This document shows, in pieces, positions 53,737-62,821 of a stretch of 64,000 nucleotides of DNA. Position numbers and translations under genes: made by a program. Under the pieces are notes generated by a model. It had not been told where the DNA came from and ran no database searches. It saw only the letters and a program-made list of their open reading frames with translations. Origin of the DNA: Brucella pseudogrignonensis (lineage in GTDB: Bacteria > Pseudomonadota > Alphaproteobacteria > Rhizobiales > Rhizobiaceae); assembly GCF_032190615.1 (NCBI RefSeq), contig NZ_JAVLAT010000001.1, forward strand, positions 682,001-746,000. The letters are read 5' to 3'. Numbering within the stretch: the first letter of the stretch is position 1; each line of letters begins with the position of its first letter.

Positions 53737-54213
53737 TTATCCGCGAACGGGCTCAACCACAGCAATGGTGAGCCATGTTGCGGTCAGCGCTGGCTTGACC
53801 ATATTTTCGACTTCCAGCGTCACTTCGTAATGGTTCACGACGCGGCCCGATGGACGAATATCGGCATCGGCGAGCTTAAAACGGGCACGAACACGCGCAC
53901 CGGTCTTCACCGGCGACATGAACCGCACTTTGTCAAAGCCGTAATTGATGCCCATTGTTGCACCTTCAAGCATTGGAAGTGCTTCAAATGCCAGCGTCGA
54001 AAGCAGCGACAGGGTCAAAAAGCCGTGCGCAATCGTGCCGCCAAAAGGCGTTTCCTTGGCTGCACGCTCTGGATCGACGTGAATGAACTGATGATCATCC
54101 GTTGCATCCGCAAACTGATTGATCATTTCCTGCGTGACTTCGCGCCACTCGGAACATCCGATTTCCGTACCGATCGCCTCGCGCAACTGGTCGAGCGTAA
54201 TTGCGTCTTTCAT
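53737..54213 (-). CDS. MaoC-family (R)-enoyl-CoA hydratase-like dehydratase
   Basis: A 158-residue hot-dog fold protein with the hydratase 2 motif: FADATDDHQFIHVDPERAA, where Asp and His are catalytic, and FGGTIAHGFLTLSLL. Members hydrate trans-2-enoyl-CoA to (R)-3-hydroxyacyl-CoA. Converges with the hydrolase-like gene, 12 bp apart. No PHA genes are next to it. Confidence 0.87.
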   Translation of the reverse strand: MKDAITLDQLREAIGTEIGCSEWREVTQEMINQFADATDDHQFIHVDPERAAKETPFGGTIAHGFLTLSLLSTLAFEALPMLEGATMGINYGFDKVRFMSPVKTGARVRARFKLADADIRPSGRVVNHYEVTLEVENMVKPALTATWLTIAVVEPVRG

Positions 54214-54282
54214 TCCATGAAACTTTCTGCTGAACTGATACTCAGTTGTTATCTATTAAGAACGCAACAGCAAGGCCGTTAA

Positions 54283-54954
54283 TCAGGCAGTAACCAGTAT
54301 TTCACGGGCAATGTTGTCCCAATGGTCAAAAACCTTATGCGCACCCTTGGATGATAAACGTTCAGCATGGCCTTCATAGGTATGTCCGCCGCCCGTATAG
54401 CCAAAAGCCGTCATACCAGCCGCAATTGCACCTTCAACGCCAAAAGGCGAATCTTCGATCACCACACAGCGCGCCGGATCGACACCCATTTTATCGGCAG
54501 CAAACAGAAACAAGTCTGGCGCAGGCTTCCCGCGCTTGACCATGCTGGATGAATAAACGGCATCACCAAAATATTGGCTGATCCCGGTCTTCTCGAGACT
54601 GAAGGCAATACGCTCTGGCTGCGATGAAGACGCCACACAACGCTTGTTAGGCAGCACTTTCAGGAAGTCTGCAATACCAACCGCTGGCTGCAAATGCTCT
54701 GCAAACAAAACCTTCGTTTCAGGCCAGAACTGGGTCAACGCCTCAGCCGGCAGACGATGACCAGTCAGATCGGCTATCATCGCCAAGATGTCGGCCTGTT
54801 TCATGCCGATACCTTTGGCAACGGTTCCTTCCGGCAACACCATGCCGTGATTGGCATATACCTGCTCAAAGGCGCGACAGGAAAGCGGTTCGCTATCGAC
54901 GAGAACACCATCGCAATCAAAGATGACGAGGTCGAAGGGGGATGCGTTGCTCAT
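54283..54954 (-). CDS. HAD-superfamily phosphatase (phosphoglycolate phosphatase/beta-phosphoglucomutase-like)
   Basis: A 223-residue HAD hydrolase: motif I FDCDGVLVDSE with Asp13 (nucleophile) and Asp15, motif II in VASSSQ, Lys in SSMVKRGKPAPD, motif IV VIEDSPFGVEGAIAAGM. ATG at 54954 has CGGAG 5-6 bases upstream; the longer upstream frame is unlikely. Small sugar phosphates are the usual substrates. Divergent from the SAF-domain dehydrogenase at 55087. Confidence 0.85.
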   Translation of the reverse strand: MSNASPFDLVIFDCDGVLVDSEPLSCRAFEQVYANHGMVLPEGTVAKGIGMKQADILAMIADLTGHRLPAEALTQFWPETKVLFAEHLQPAVGIADFLKVLPNKRCVASSSQPERIAFSLEKTGISQYFGDAVYSSSMVKRGKPAPDLFLFAADKMGVDPARCVVIEDSPFGVEGAIAAGMTAFGYTGGGHTYEGHAERLSSKGAHKVFDHWDNIAREILVTA

Positions 54955-55086
54955 AAGAACTCCGGTAGAATGCGTATTTTGTCGCGCCGATTTGAGATGC
55001 GCATGTTTCGTTGTTGATATAGAGACTGTTCGTCCATTGCGCATCATAACAATTGAAGCGTGACAAAAATTATCGCGGAGACCCTT

Positions 55087-56403
55087 ATGACAACGAATGT
55101 GGCACTGGTTGGACTGGCGCGGGACTTACAAGCGCGCGCTGAGACAGGCAAACCAATCCGCATCGGTCTTATTGGCGCTGGCGAAATGGGAACAGATATT
55201 GTCACGCAAGTGGCGCGTATGCCCGGCATTGAAGTCGGCGCGCTGTCTGCACGCCGTCTGCCAAACACATTCAAGGCTGTCCGCACCGCCTATGGCGATG
55301 AAGAAAATGCGCGTGAGGCCAATACTGAAAGCGCTATGACCAGCGCAATCGAAAGCGGCAAAATCGCAGTCACCGGCGATAATGATCTGATCCTCTCCAA
55401 TCCGCTGATCGACGTGGTTATTGATGCAACAGGCATTCCGGAAGTCGGTGCAGAAACCGGCATCAAAGCAATTGAGCACGGCAAGCATCTTGTCATGATG
55501 AATATCGAAGCCGATGTCACCATCGGGCCTTACCTTAAGGCACAGGCCGACAAGCAGGGCGTCATTTATTCGCTGGGCGCAGGTGACGAGCCTTCATCCT
55601 GCATGGAACTGATCGAATTTGTCTCAGCCCTTGGCTATGAAGTGGTCTCTGCTGGCAAGGGCAAGAACAACCCTCTCAATTTTGATGCCATCCCTGACGA
55701 CTATCAGGAAGAGGCCGACCGCCGAAACATGAATGTCCGCCTGCTGGTGGAATTCATTGACGGCTCAAAAACCATGGTCGAAATGGCCGCGATTGCCAAT
55801 GCGACTGGCCTTGTCCCGGACATTGCTGGCATGCATGGCCCGCGTGCGAGCGTCGATCAGTTGAGCCAAACCCTTATCCCACAAGCCGATGGCGGCGTTC
55901 TCAGCAAGAGCGGCGTTGTGGACTATTCCATTGGTAAAGGCGTTTCGCCCGGCGTGTTCGTTGTGGCCAAGATGGACCACCCTCGCCTGAATGAGCGCCT
56001 TGAAGATCTGAAGATCGGTAAAGGCCCCTATTTCACCTTCCACCGTCCATACCACCTCACATCGCTTGAAGTGCCGCTGACAGTCGCACGCGCGGTTCTA
56101 TATGGAAAATCCGATATGGTGCCGCTGCCAAAGCCGGTTGCAGAAGTCTGCGCAGTCGCAAAGAAAGACATGCAGCCCGGCGAAAAGCTCGATGCCATTG
56201 GACAATATTGCTACCGTTCATGGATCATGACGACACCGGAAGCACGCAACGCCAAAGCCATTCCTTGCGGCTTGCTGCAAAACGGCACCGTCACTGCACC
56301 AATCAAAAAGGGTGCACTCATCACCTATGCCAATGCAGCACCGCAGCCCGGCTCCAAGATTGCCGAGTTGCGCGCATTGCAGGACAAGATGATATACGGC
56401 TGA
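55087..56403 (+). CDS. NAD(P)-dependent oxidoreductase with SAF domain (homoserine dehydrogenase-like)
   Basis: A 438-residue protein. Residues about 20-150 form a Rossmann fold (IRIGLIGAGEMGTDIV, VVIDATGIPEVG) like homoserine dehydrogenase; the C-terminal about 80 residues resemble the SAF/FlgA-like domain (DMQPGEKLDAIGQYC, KKGALITYAN). ATG at 55087 follows GGAGA. Relatives occur in carbohydrate-acid catabolic loci, but I know no proven reaction. Homoserine dehydrogenase itself is unlikely: the ACT domain and typical catalytic segment are missing. Confidence 0.75.
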   Translation: MTTNVALVGLARDLQARAETGKPIRIGLIGAGEMGTDIVTQVARMPGIEVGALSARRLPNTFKAVRTAYGDEENAREANTESAMTSAIESGKIAVTGDNDLILSNPLIDVVIDATGIPEVGAETGIKAIEHGKHLVMMNIEADVTIGPYLKAQADKQGVIYSLGAGDEPSSCMELIEFVSALGYEVVSAGKGKNNPLNFDAIPDDYQEEADRRNMNVRLLVEFIDGSKTMVEMAAIANATGLVPDIAGMHGPRASVDQLSQTLIPQADGGVLSKSGVVDYSIGKGVSPGVFVVAKMDHPRLNERLEDLKIGKGPYFTFHRPYHLTSLEVPLTVARAVLYGKSDMVPLPKPVAEVCAVAKKDMQPGEKLDAIGQYCYRSWIMTTPEARNAKAIPCGLLQNGTVTAPIKKGALITYANAAPQPGSKIAELRALQDKMIYG

Positions 56404-56424
56404 TCTAACTTGTTCGATTACAAT

Positions 56425-56455
56425 AAAAGGGCGGCTCGAAACCGCCCTTTTTTTT
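56425..56455 (+). terminator. Terminator after the SAF-domain oxidoreductase
   Basis: 10-bp stem AAAAGGGCGG (56425-56434) / CCGCCCTTTT (56442-56451), 7-base loop, T-run to 56455. Confidence 0.9.
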
Positions 56456-56492
56456 CACCCATGCACTCCGACCTTATGAGATTCGGGAAAAT

Positions 56493-56592
56493 GGCGCGCC
56501 GAAAATGGTGGGGTTCGAGAACCGGAGCGGAATGTACTGAACGTACATAATCACCGGAAGCGCAGGACCGCTCCATTTGCAGGCCGCCAGAA
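56493..56592. repeat. Dispersed palindromic intergenic repeat, family 1, copy 2
   Basis: About 100 bp, same block order as 2261-2364: GAAAATGG, ACCGGAGCG, hairpin ATGTAC-TGAAC-GTACAT (56532-56548 region), ACCGGAAGCG, CCATTTGCAG. Loop and flanks differ, but the central stem is kept by matching changes. Lies between convergent genes. Confidence 0.7.
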
Positions 56593-56607
56593 CCCGAATA
56601 TCAAGGC

Positions 56608-58008
56608 CTAGTGGTCCAAAGCCTTGACGATGCTCTCCACCATCTTCTTGGCATCAGCGAAGAGCATCATGGTGTTGTCGTGGAAGAACAGCTCGTTTTC
56701 CACGCCAGCATAGCCTGATCCCATGCCGCGCTTGATGAACAGCACCGTACCGGCCTTGTCGACATCAAGGATCGGCATACCGAAAATCGGCGATTGCGGA
56801 TCAGTTTTCGCTGCCGGATTGGTCACATCATTTGCACCAATCACGAAGGCAACATCAGCCGTCGCAAATTCCGAATTGATGTCTTCAAGCTCGAACACTT
56901 CATCATAAGGCACGTTGGCTTCAGCCAGCAGCACGTTCATGTGGCCCGGCATACGACCGGCAACGGGGTGGATTGCATATTTCACTTCCACGCCTTCAGC
57001 CTTCAGCTTGTCGGCCATTTCACGCAACGCATGCTGTGCCTGTGCCACTGCCATACCGTAACCCGGCACGATGATGACCTTAGATGCATTCTTCATGATG
57101 AAGGCCGCATCGTCAGCCGAACCCTGTTTGACCGGACGCTGTTCGACTTCGCCGCTGCCGCCAGCTGCCACATCACCGCCGAAACCACCCAGAATAACCG
57201 AGATGAACGAGCGGTTCATGCCTTTACACATGATGTAGGACAGGATCGCACCGGATGAACCGACCAGCGCACCGGTAATAATCAGCGCCAGATTGCCGAG
57301 CGTGAAACCAATGCCTGCCGCAGCCCAGCCCGAATAGGAGTTGAGCATGGAAACGACGACCGGCATATCCGCGCCGCCAATCGGGATGATGATCAGCACG
57401 CCAAACACCAGTGCCAAAATGACGATCAGCCAAAACACGAAATGGCTTTCGGTATTGGTCAGAACGGCAATCAGGATCACGATTGCAGCAGCAAGGGCCG
57501 CATTGATGACATGACGCCCCGGCAGCATGATCGGCTTGCCCGACATACGGCCATCAAGCTTCAGGAACGCAATGATCGAACCGGTGAAGGTGATTGCACC
57601 AATCGCAACACCCAGCGACATTTCGATCAGCGCCTGACCGTGGATCTGTCCCACCTCGCCAATGCCAAAGGAATGCGGTGAGTAAAGGGCTGCGGCAGCA
57701 ACGAGCACGGCTGCAAGACCAATCAGCGAGTGGAAGGCCGCCACAAGCTGCGGCATCGCGGTCATGGCAATGCGGCGTGCAATCACTGCACCAATACCGC
57801 CACCAATGGCGATACCGAGGATAATCAAAACCAGACCGCCAAAGCTTGGACGTGCCAGCAACAGCGTGGTGACGATGGAGATGCCCATACCGACCATTCC
57901 GTAGGTGTTACCCTGACGGCTGGTGGTTGGGTGCGAAAGGCCGCGCAGTGCCAGGATGAACAGAACACCGGAAACCAGATAGAGGAAGGCTGCGAGATTA
58001 ACGCTCAT
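56608..58008 (-). CDS. pntB: NAD(P) transhydrogenase subunit beta
   Basis: A 466-residue subunit: nine or so membrane segments in the first 270 residues, then the NADP(H)-binding domain III (IVPGYGMAVAQAQHALREM, YAIHPVAGRMPGHMNVLLAEA, IGANDVTNPAA). With PntAA and PntAB it couples hydride transfer from NADH to NADP+ with proton flow, supplying NADPH. 13 bp downstream of pntAB. Confidence 0.95.
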   Translation of the reverse strand: MSVNLAAFLYLVSGVLFILALRGLSHPTTSRQGNTYGMVGMGISIVTTLLLARPSFGGLVLIILGIAIGGGIGAVIARRIAMTAMPQLVAAFHSLIGLAAVLVAAAALYSPHSFGIGEVGQIHGQALIEMSLGVAIGAITFTGSIIAFLKLDGRMSGKPIMLPGRHVINAALAAAIVILIAVLTNTESHFVFWLIVILALVFGVLIIIPIGGADMPVVVSMLNSYSGWAAAGIGFTLGNLALIITGALVGSSGAILSYIMCKGMNRSFISVILGGFGGDVAAGGSGEVEQRPVKQGSADDAAFIMKNASKVIIVPGYGMAVAQAQHALREMADKLKAEGVEVKYAIHPVAGRMPGHMNVLLAEANVPYDEVFELEDINSEFATADVAFVIGANDVTNPAAKTDPQSPIFGMPILDVDKAGTVLFIKRGMGSGYAGVENELFFHDNTMMLFADAKKMVESIVKALDH

Positions 58009-58021
58009 GATGGCTCAGCCC

Positions 58022-58441
58022 TCACTTTTCTTTTTTCTTGTACATGGCGAGCATACGCTGGGTAACCAGAAAGCCGCCAAAGATGTTCACGCTTGCAAGG
58101 ATGAGCGCGATGAAGCCGAAGCCGGTTGCCCAGCCCGAAAGCGAAAGACCGACTGCAAGAAGTGCACCGACCACGATCACCGATGAAATGGCATTGGTGA
58201 CAGCCATGAGCGGCGTATGCAGCGCAGGTGTCACCGACCAGACGACGTAATAGCCGACGAAAATCGACAGAACGAAAATCGCAAGGCGGAAGACAAACGG
58301 ATCAACCACACCACCGGATGCGGCATGAGCGGCAGCAGCCGCTGCATCACCTAAGCCGCCTGCATTTTCAGCGGCTTGCCTTACGGCATCCGCCGCCTGA
58401 TTGAGGCTCTCAAGAGCTTTTTCGAGTGCTGTATCGGACAT
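58022..58441 (-). CDS. pntAB: NAD(P) transhydrogenase subunit alpha part 2
   Basis: A 139-residue membrane subunit. After an alanine-rich N-terminal helix (to about 45) come three to four membrane segments ([58 protein letters not shown]). This split of PntA into two proteins is standard in alphaproteobacteria. Its ATG shares one base with the pntAA stop. Confidence 0.95.
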   Translation of the reverse strand: MSDTALEKALESLNQAADAVRQAAENAGGLGDAAAAAAHAASGGVVDPFVFRLAIFVLSIFVGYYVVWSVTPALHTPLMAVTNAISSVIVVGALLAVGLSLSGWATGFGFIALILASVNIFGGFLVTQRMLAMYKKKEK

Positions 58442-59733
58442 TATGCCTCTCCTCCATCAGCGGAAGTTTTTGCAGCTTTTGCCGGTGTTTTTCGGGTTGC
58501 TTTGGCAACAGGTTTTTGAGCCTCGCCTTCGGCAACAGCGGCTTTTGTCTTCGATGCCGCTTTCGGCTTCTCGACTACAGCCACGGGTGCAGGTTCCACT
58601 TCAGCCTTAGCAAAAGCCGGATGCACAACCTTGCCGTCATGGGTCAGAAGTGTTGCCTTCACCAGCTCTTCTTCAGGATCAAACCGGAAAAGCTTTGTTT
58701 CCTTATCGACCAGCGTTTCAAGGAACGCATAAAGATTGCGCGCATAAAGCTGCGAGGCAGTGGCTGCAATCCGGCCCGGCACATTGAGATGGCCGACGAT
58801 CTTCACGCCGTTAACCTCGGCAACCTGACCGGCAACAGCACCTTCAACATTGCCGCCGCGTTCCACTGCCAGATCAACCAGCACTGATCCGGGACGCATG
58901 GCCGCAACCATTTCCTTCGTCACAAGACGCGGAGCCGGACGGCCCGGAATAAGTGCGGTCGTAATGACAATATCCTGCTTGGCAATATGATCAGCAACGA
59001 GTGCCGCCTGCTTCGCCTGATATTCCTTCGACATTTCCTTGGCATAACCGCCCGAGGTTTCCGCCGCCTTGAACTCTTCATCCTCGACAGCGATGAACTT
59101 CGCGCCAAGCGAGGCCACCTGCTCTTTTGCCGCAGGCCGAACGTCGGTCGCCGTTACAACCGCACCCAGGCGACGCGCGGTCGCAATCGCCTGAAGTCCG
59201 GCGACGCCTGCCCCCATGACGAAGACGCGCGCCGCTGGAACAGTGCCAGCTGCCGTCATCATCATCGGCATTGCACGATCATAAGTTTCAGACGCATCAA
59301 TCACTGCCTGATATCCTGCAAGATTGGCCTGCGATGACAACACATCCATCACCTGTGCGCGGGTAATGCGCGGCATGAATTCCATCGTAAAAGCGGAAAT
59401 CCCGGCCTTGCCCAGCGCTGCAACGGCATCTTCATGTCCGTAAGGATCAAGCATCGCGAAAAGGGCTGCGCCCGACCTATACCCTTTGAGTTCCGCATCG
59501 TTCGGACGGCGCACTTTCAGGATGACGTCTGCCGCTTTGGCGTCAGCCGCAGTGCCTATACGCGCGCCAGCGCTCACAAAATCGGTATCGATGATACGCG
59601 ATTTTTCTCCTGCGCCTTTTTCCACCACGACATCAAATCCAAGCGCGATGAATTTCTTCACCGTCTCGGCAGATGCCGCAACGCGGGGCTCAACGGGATC
59701 ACTCTCTTTCGGAATGAATATAGTCTGGGCCAA
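58441..59733 (-). CDS. pntAA: NAD(P) transhydrogenase subunit alpha part 1
   Basis: The soluble NAD(H)-binding domain I, about 430 residues: [17 protein letters not shown] at the start, [20 protein letters not shown] (Rossmann), [16 protein letters not shown]. The TTG at 59733 is chosen: AAGGGA lies 6-7 bases upstream and the protein then starts at the conserved segment; an ATG at 59778 would add 15 unrelated residues. An Ala/Lys-rich C-terminal tail of about 50 residues is typical of rhizobial PntAA and links toward PntAB. Confidence 0.93.
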   Translation of the reverse strand: MAQTIFIPKESDPVEPRVAASAETVKKFIALGFDVVVEKGAGEKSRIIDTDFVSAGARIGTAADAKAADVILKVRRPNDAELKGYRSGAALFAMLDPYGHEDAVAALGKAGISAFTMEFMPRITRAQVMDVLSSQANLAGYQAVIDASETYDRAMPMMMTAAGTVPAARVFVMGAGVAGLQAIATARRLGAVVTATDVRPAAKEQVASLGAKFIAVEDEEFKAAETSGGYAKEMSKEYQAKQAALVADHIAKQDIVITTALIPGRPAPRLVTKEMVAAMRPGSVLVDLAVERGGNVEGAVAGQVAEVNGVKIVGHLNVPGRIAATASQLYARNLYAFLETLVDKETKLFRFDPEEELVKATLLTHDGKVVHPAFAKAEVEPAPVAVVEKPKAASKTKAAVAEGEAQKPVAKATRKTPAKAAKTSADGGEA

Positions 59734-59796
59734 CTGGTTTCCCTTTCGTGGCTTGAGACGCACCGATCTAATTGGCATCGGATCGACGCTACACGT

Positions 59797-59854
59797 GTTA
59801 ATTTTTTCGCGTACTTTTCCAAAAACAGCTTCACACTTTTCGGGATACGCTCTG
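59797..59854 (+). repeat. Half copy of composite hairpin repeat, family 2
   Basis: Contains TTAATTTTTTCGCG, TCCAAAAACAGC and TTCACACTTTTCGGGATACGCTCT, the same order as 7481-7535 and as the reverse complement of 39719-39776. Lies upstream of pntAA. The rest of the 273-bp gap (59734-60006) shows no gene. Confidence 0.65.
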
Positions 59855-60006
59855 ATCCGACCTCACAGCCGGGCACAATGCGGGCGTCCCGGAAGAAGCC
59901 CTCAAAACTTGAAACAGACGACATGCATAAAGCCCCGGTAAAGCGCGTTTTGCACCCATACCAAGGCATTCGATCAAATCGTGCGGATGATTGCTGGTTT
60001 AAATCC

Positions 60007-60228
60007 TTAAAGCAGGAACCAGGCAGCGGCGCAGATCAGAACAAACAGAACGGTCGCGGAGAAGAACCCTCCCGCGAAAAAACCGAACGCCATGGAAGCC
60101 AGGAGTGCGACAACCGCTACTGTGCCCCATTTAAACATGCCCATGAAACCAGCATAGGTTTTATCATGCTCGGTATAATCCATTGGCGCGCCAAGTTCGG
60201 CCGGGGCCGTGTTGTGATGTTCTGCCAT
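60007..60228 (-). CDS. aa3-type cytochrome c oxidase subunit IV-like protein
   Basis: A 73-residue protein: hydrophilic start (MAEHHNT.., MDYTEHDKTYAGFM) followed by a long hydrophobic part that makes one or two membrane helices. The DYxEHxxTYxGF pattern is that of the CoxIV_2 family, a small accessory subunit of alphaproteobacterial aa3 oxidases. ATG at 60228 begins at the conserved segment. Its place just upstream of the pnt genes is common in Rhizobiales. Confidence 0.85.
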   Translation of the reverse strand: MAEHHNTAPAELGAPMDYTEHDKTYAGFMGMFKWGTVAVVALLASMAFGFFAGGFFSATVLFVLICAAAWFLL

Positions 60229-60492
60229 TTTTAGTTCCACCCATTGAGATATTTTGTCGAAGTTTAGACAGAATATCCGCAATCTTCAATGCACGACATC
60301 ACAGTCAAAGGCCATTTAGAGCAACGGCTTCTTCGGTGGATGTCGTCATCCCTCGTTCCGCATCAAGCGGCTCCGCGATCCAGATAACGTTTATTTTGGA
60401 AAATTGCCAGAATTAATTCTTTAAAGAAATTTTCAAAATAAATTTAATAATAAAATGAAATCATCATACATAAACTGGAGATGATCACCTTA
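60229..60492. other. 264-bp A+T-rich gap with overlapping palindromes
   Basis: No gene seen. AGAATTAATTCT (60409-60420) and TTCTTTAAAGAA (60417-60428) are perfect 12-bp palindromes sharing four bases; 60410-60480 is very A+T-rich. It could hold the promoter of the CoxIV-like gene or the 3' end of the gene at 60493. Confidence 0.4.
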
Positions 60493-61239
60493 TCAGACAC
60501 CCAGCCCAGTATATTTTGCTGTCGGCATAATCGTTAGCGGTCCCACACCATTGGCAATGCTACCAAACATGGCACGGCGTTCGTGCGGCTGCGATTTGAA
60601 AAAAGGAAAGCGCACCGCAACGGCATCGCGGATATTGCGAATGGGTGCCGCGCCTAGACCGACCTTGATGCCATACCCTTCATGCTCACGGGCTTCAGCC
60701 ATAACGGTCGTACCAAAAATACGCTTATAAAACGCCATGTGCTCTGGCTTTACCGATGCAAGACATTGATCCGCATCAAAATATTCAGAAGCCATCGCAG
60801 CGATGCGCAACGTCACATAGGGGATTGCCGGATATTCACTCAGCAATTCTGGATCCGCCGCAAAGCGTGTTGGATCGACGAAACTCATCCCGCTATTGAG
60901 TAGTGGATCAAGAATATCAGGAAAAAGCGCATAACTCGTGCCCCGACGATGATCTGGCGTGATGTGATGAATACGCAGCGTGCTCACAAGCTGCCCATCA
61001 ATATGAATGCCAAACACGAAGGCGTGGCTATCGCGGTCGATATCATCGACAATCGACGGCACAGCCGCTTCATGCATTACATTCGCAGTTCGATAGGAAC
61101 GATAGCGAAGCCGCCCAATCTCCTCGAGATCTTCCGCGTGAACAATGCGTCGATATTCCACTCGATCCAGAAACTGCAATAGCTGCCGCGCGAAATTAGA
61201 TAGTGGCGGTTGCCCACCGGAGACAGCTTCATTACTCAT
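60493..61239 (-). CDS. N-acyl amino acid synthase-like protein (FeeM/autoinducer-synthase fold)
   Basis: A 248-residue GNAT-fold protein. RYRSYRTANVMHE, DSHAFVFGIHIDGQLVSTLRIHHI and SFVDPTRFAADPEL match the pattern of FeeM-type N-acyl amino acid synthases and, more distantly, LuxI-type acyl-homoserine-lactone synthases. Such enzymes take an acyl chain from acyl-ACP. No luxR-like gene or acyl carrier protein lies beside it. The C-terminal 50 residues (RNIRDAVAVRFPFF..) are not known to me. The gene is bounded by A+T-rich gaps. Confidence 0.65.
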   Translation of the reverse strand: MSNEAVSGGQPPLSNFARQLLQFLDRVEYRRIVHAEDLEEIGRLRYRSYRTANVMHEAAVPSIVDDIDRDSHAFVFGIHIDGQLVSTLRIHHITPDHRRGTSYALFPDILDPLLNSGMSFVDPTRFAADPELLSEYPAIPYVTLRIAAMASEYFDADQCLASVKPEHMAFYKRIFGTTVMAEAREHEGYGIKVGLGAAPIRNIRDAVAVRFPFFKSQPHERRAMFGSIANGVGPLTIMPTAKYTGLGV

Positions 61240-61399
61240 TCAAATTGCATCCGCACCCCGTCAAATCACTGCGCAGAATAAGGTGCTTTATAAGCGTGTA
61301 AAGGTGAAAGATTGAGTTTTTAGCACTTGTCGATGACATAAACTCCCATTGGTTCTGTCTAGCCTTCAATCTCGCATAATCGGCAGTTGTATAAATAAG

Positions 61400-61427
61400 A
61401 AATGGCCGCAAAAGCGGCCATTTTGGA
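61400..61427 (-). terminator. Terminator of the beta-lactamase-fold gene
   Basis: Perfect 10-bp stem AAATGGCCGC (61400-61409) / GCGGCCATTT (61414-61423), loop AAAA; on the minus strand it is followed by CTTATTTAT. Confidence 0.75.
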
Positions 61428-61439
61428 GAGCAATTCGAA

Positions 61440-62660
61440 CTATTCCAGCTCATTAGCCAGCGACTGAAACATGTGGATTGTTTCATCCTTGATCGCAGCG
61501 CCATCCACGTTGTAATTTGCATAGGCTGAGGTTTTCACAATTACCACACGCTCGACCGGATTGACGTAGATGAACTGTCCATAAATACCCACGCCCACGA
61601 AATCGCCCTGTGGCTCAGCCGGTATCCACCACTGATACCCATAACCATAGGAAACTTTTCCACCGGACATAGGACGACCGGGCATCAAATGGGGAGCATC
61701 CGGGGTGACTGAATCATGCACCCACCGAGTCGGCACGATTTGCTCGCCGCGATAATTCCGCCCCTCGTTCATATAAACCAAGCCGAAACGCGCAAAATCA
61801 CGAAGGACAGCATTCAAGCCACCGGCAGCAACAACTTCACCCGTTGAATCAGTCAGCCAATAGGCATCTGCTTCCGCTCCGAGTTTCGACCACAGTCTAT
61901 CTTGGAAATATTTTTGAATCGGAACGCCTGTGGCACCTTCCAGAACCATTGCCAGAACCTGCGTATCCGCAGATACGTACTGATTGACAGTGCCTTGCGG
62001 ACGTTCACTCTTTAAATGTGCTGTGAATTCAAAGACAGAACCCGTCAATATTTGGATAATGTAATGAACGATATCCGAATTGAGATCTCCGTAATCTTCA
62101 TTGAACCCAATGCCAGATGACATTTGAAGTACATTTTTGACCGTAACGCCCTTATAACCACCCTCCGCTAACATCGGCGAATAATCGTCGACTGGTTTAT
62201 TGAGGTCAATCAAACCATCTCGTACCGCATTCCCAATCAGAAACGATACGAATGATTTAGAGAGTGACATCGCTATAGACTGAGTTTGATCCGTATTCCC
62301 ACGCGCATACTGCTCGTGAACGATCGCACCATCTTTTAAAACGATAAAGCCAGTCGTGTCGGTTCGTCGAAGCAAGTCGTCAATCTTACGTGTCTCGCCC
62401 TTATATTCATAAGTTTCAGGCAGTGTTTTCTCTGCCCTTGGCAGGACACCCACATCAGACGAATGTGGTACGCGAACCGAAGAATATTTCTTATAAAGAC
62501 TTCGGAAATTTTGATCGATCACACTCGGCTCAAACGTTTGGGCATATTGATAAACGGCCCAATATTCGTGAATCTTTTTCCAGAAAAAAGCCGCCGAGAT
62601 ACCCATCAAAATAAGAATAAAAATTAGAGAATAAATTATTCTGCGCAAATATTTATTCAT
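61440..62660 (-). CDS. Membrane-anchored serine hydrolase, beta-lactamase fold (class C / 6-aminohexanoate-dimer hydrolase-like)
   Basis: A 406-residue protein: one N-terminal membrane segment (about 8-27), then a periplasmic beta-lactamase-type domain. S-L-S-K gives the nucleophile Ser132 and Lys135; Y-V-S in NQYVSADT takes the Tyr-x-Asn/Ser place; YGYGYQWWIP and GIYGQFIYVNP are typical of the NylB/EstB-like group. More A+T than the flanking housekeeping genes. Peptidase, esterase or amidase activity is possible; true beta-lactamase activity is doubtful. Confidence 0.8.
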   Translation of the reverse strand: MNKYLRRIIYSLIFILILMGISAAFFWKKIHEYWAVYQYAQTFEPSVIDQNFRSLYKKYSSVRVPHSSDVGVLPRAEKTLPETYEYKGETRKIDDLLRRTDTTGFIVLKDGAIVHEQYARGNTDQTQSIAMSLSKSFVSFLIGNAVRDGLIDLNKPVDDYSPMLAEGGYKGVTVKNVLQMSSGIGFNEDYGDLNSDIVHYIIQILTGSVFEFTAHLKSERPQGTVNQYVSADTQVLAMVLEGATGVPIQKYFQDRLWSKLGAEADAYWLTDSTGEVVAAGGLNAVLRDFARFGLVYMNEGRNYRGEQIVPTRWVHDSVTPDAPHLMPGRPMSGGKVSYGYGYQWWIPAEPQGDFVGVGIYGQFIYVNPVERVVIVKTSAYANYNVDGAAIKDETIHMFQSLANELE

Positions 62661-62756
62661 GTCCTCCCCACATGTCTAAAATTCACAAAACGTCTCTCAA
62701 AAAATTTCTAAGAGAATTGGATGATATGATCTCATGTTATGCAGAGTTGAAAATCA

Positions 62757-62786
62757 CTATAAAGTGCGGGCTACTTGAGTTATCAA
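62757..62786 (-). promoter_or_regulatory. Candidate promoter of the beta-lactamase-fold gene
   Basis: On the minus strand TTGATA (62786-62781) and TTATAG (62762-62757) are 18 bp apart, about 100 bp before the start codon. Confidence 0.45.
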
Positions 62787-62821
62787 TGCCTAAATTAAAG
62801 GCCATGTATCGTCTCTATCGA

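Noticed and set aside
60493..61239. Genuine LuxI acyl-homoserine-lactone synthase
   Set aside because: Only part of the fold pattern fits, length is greater than usual LuxI and no luxR neighbour is present; FeeM-like is the better description.
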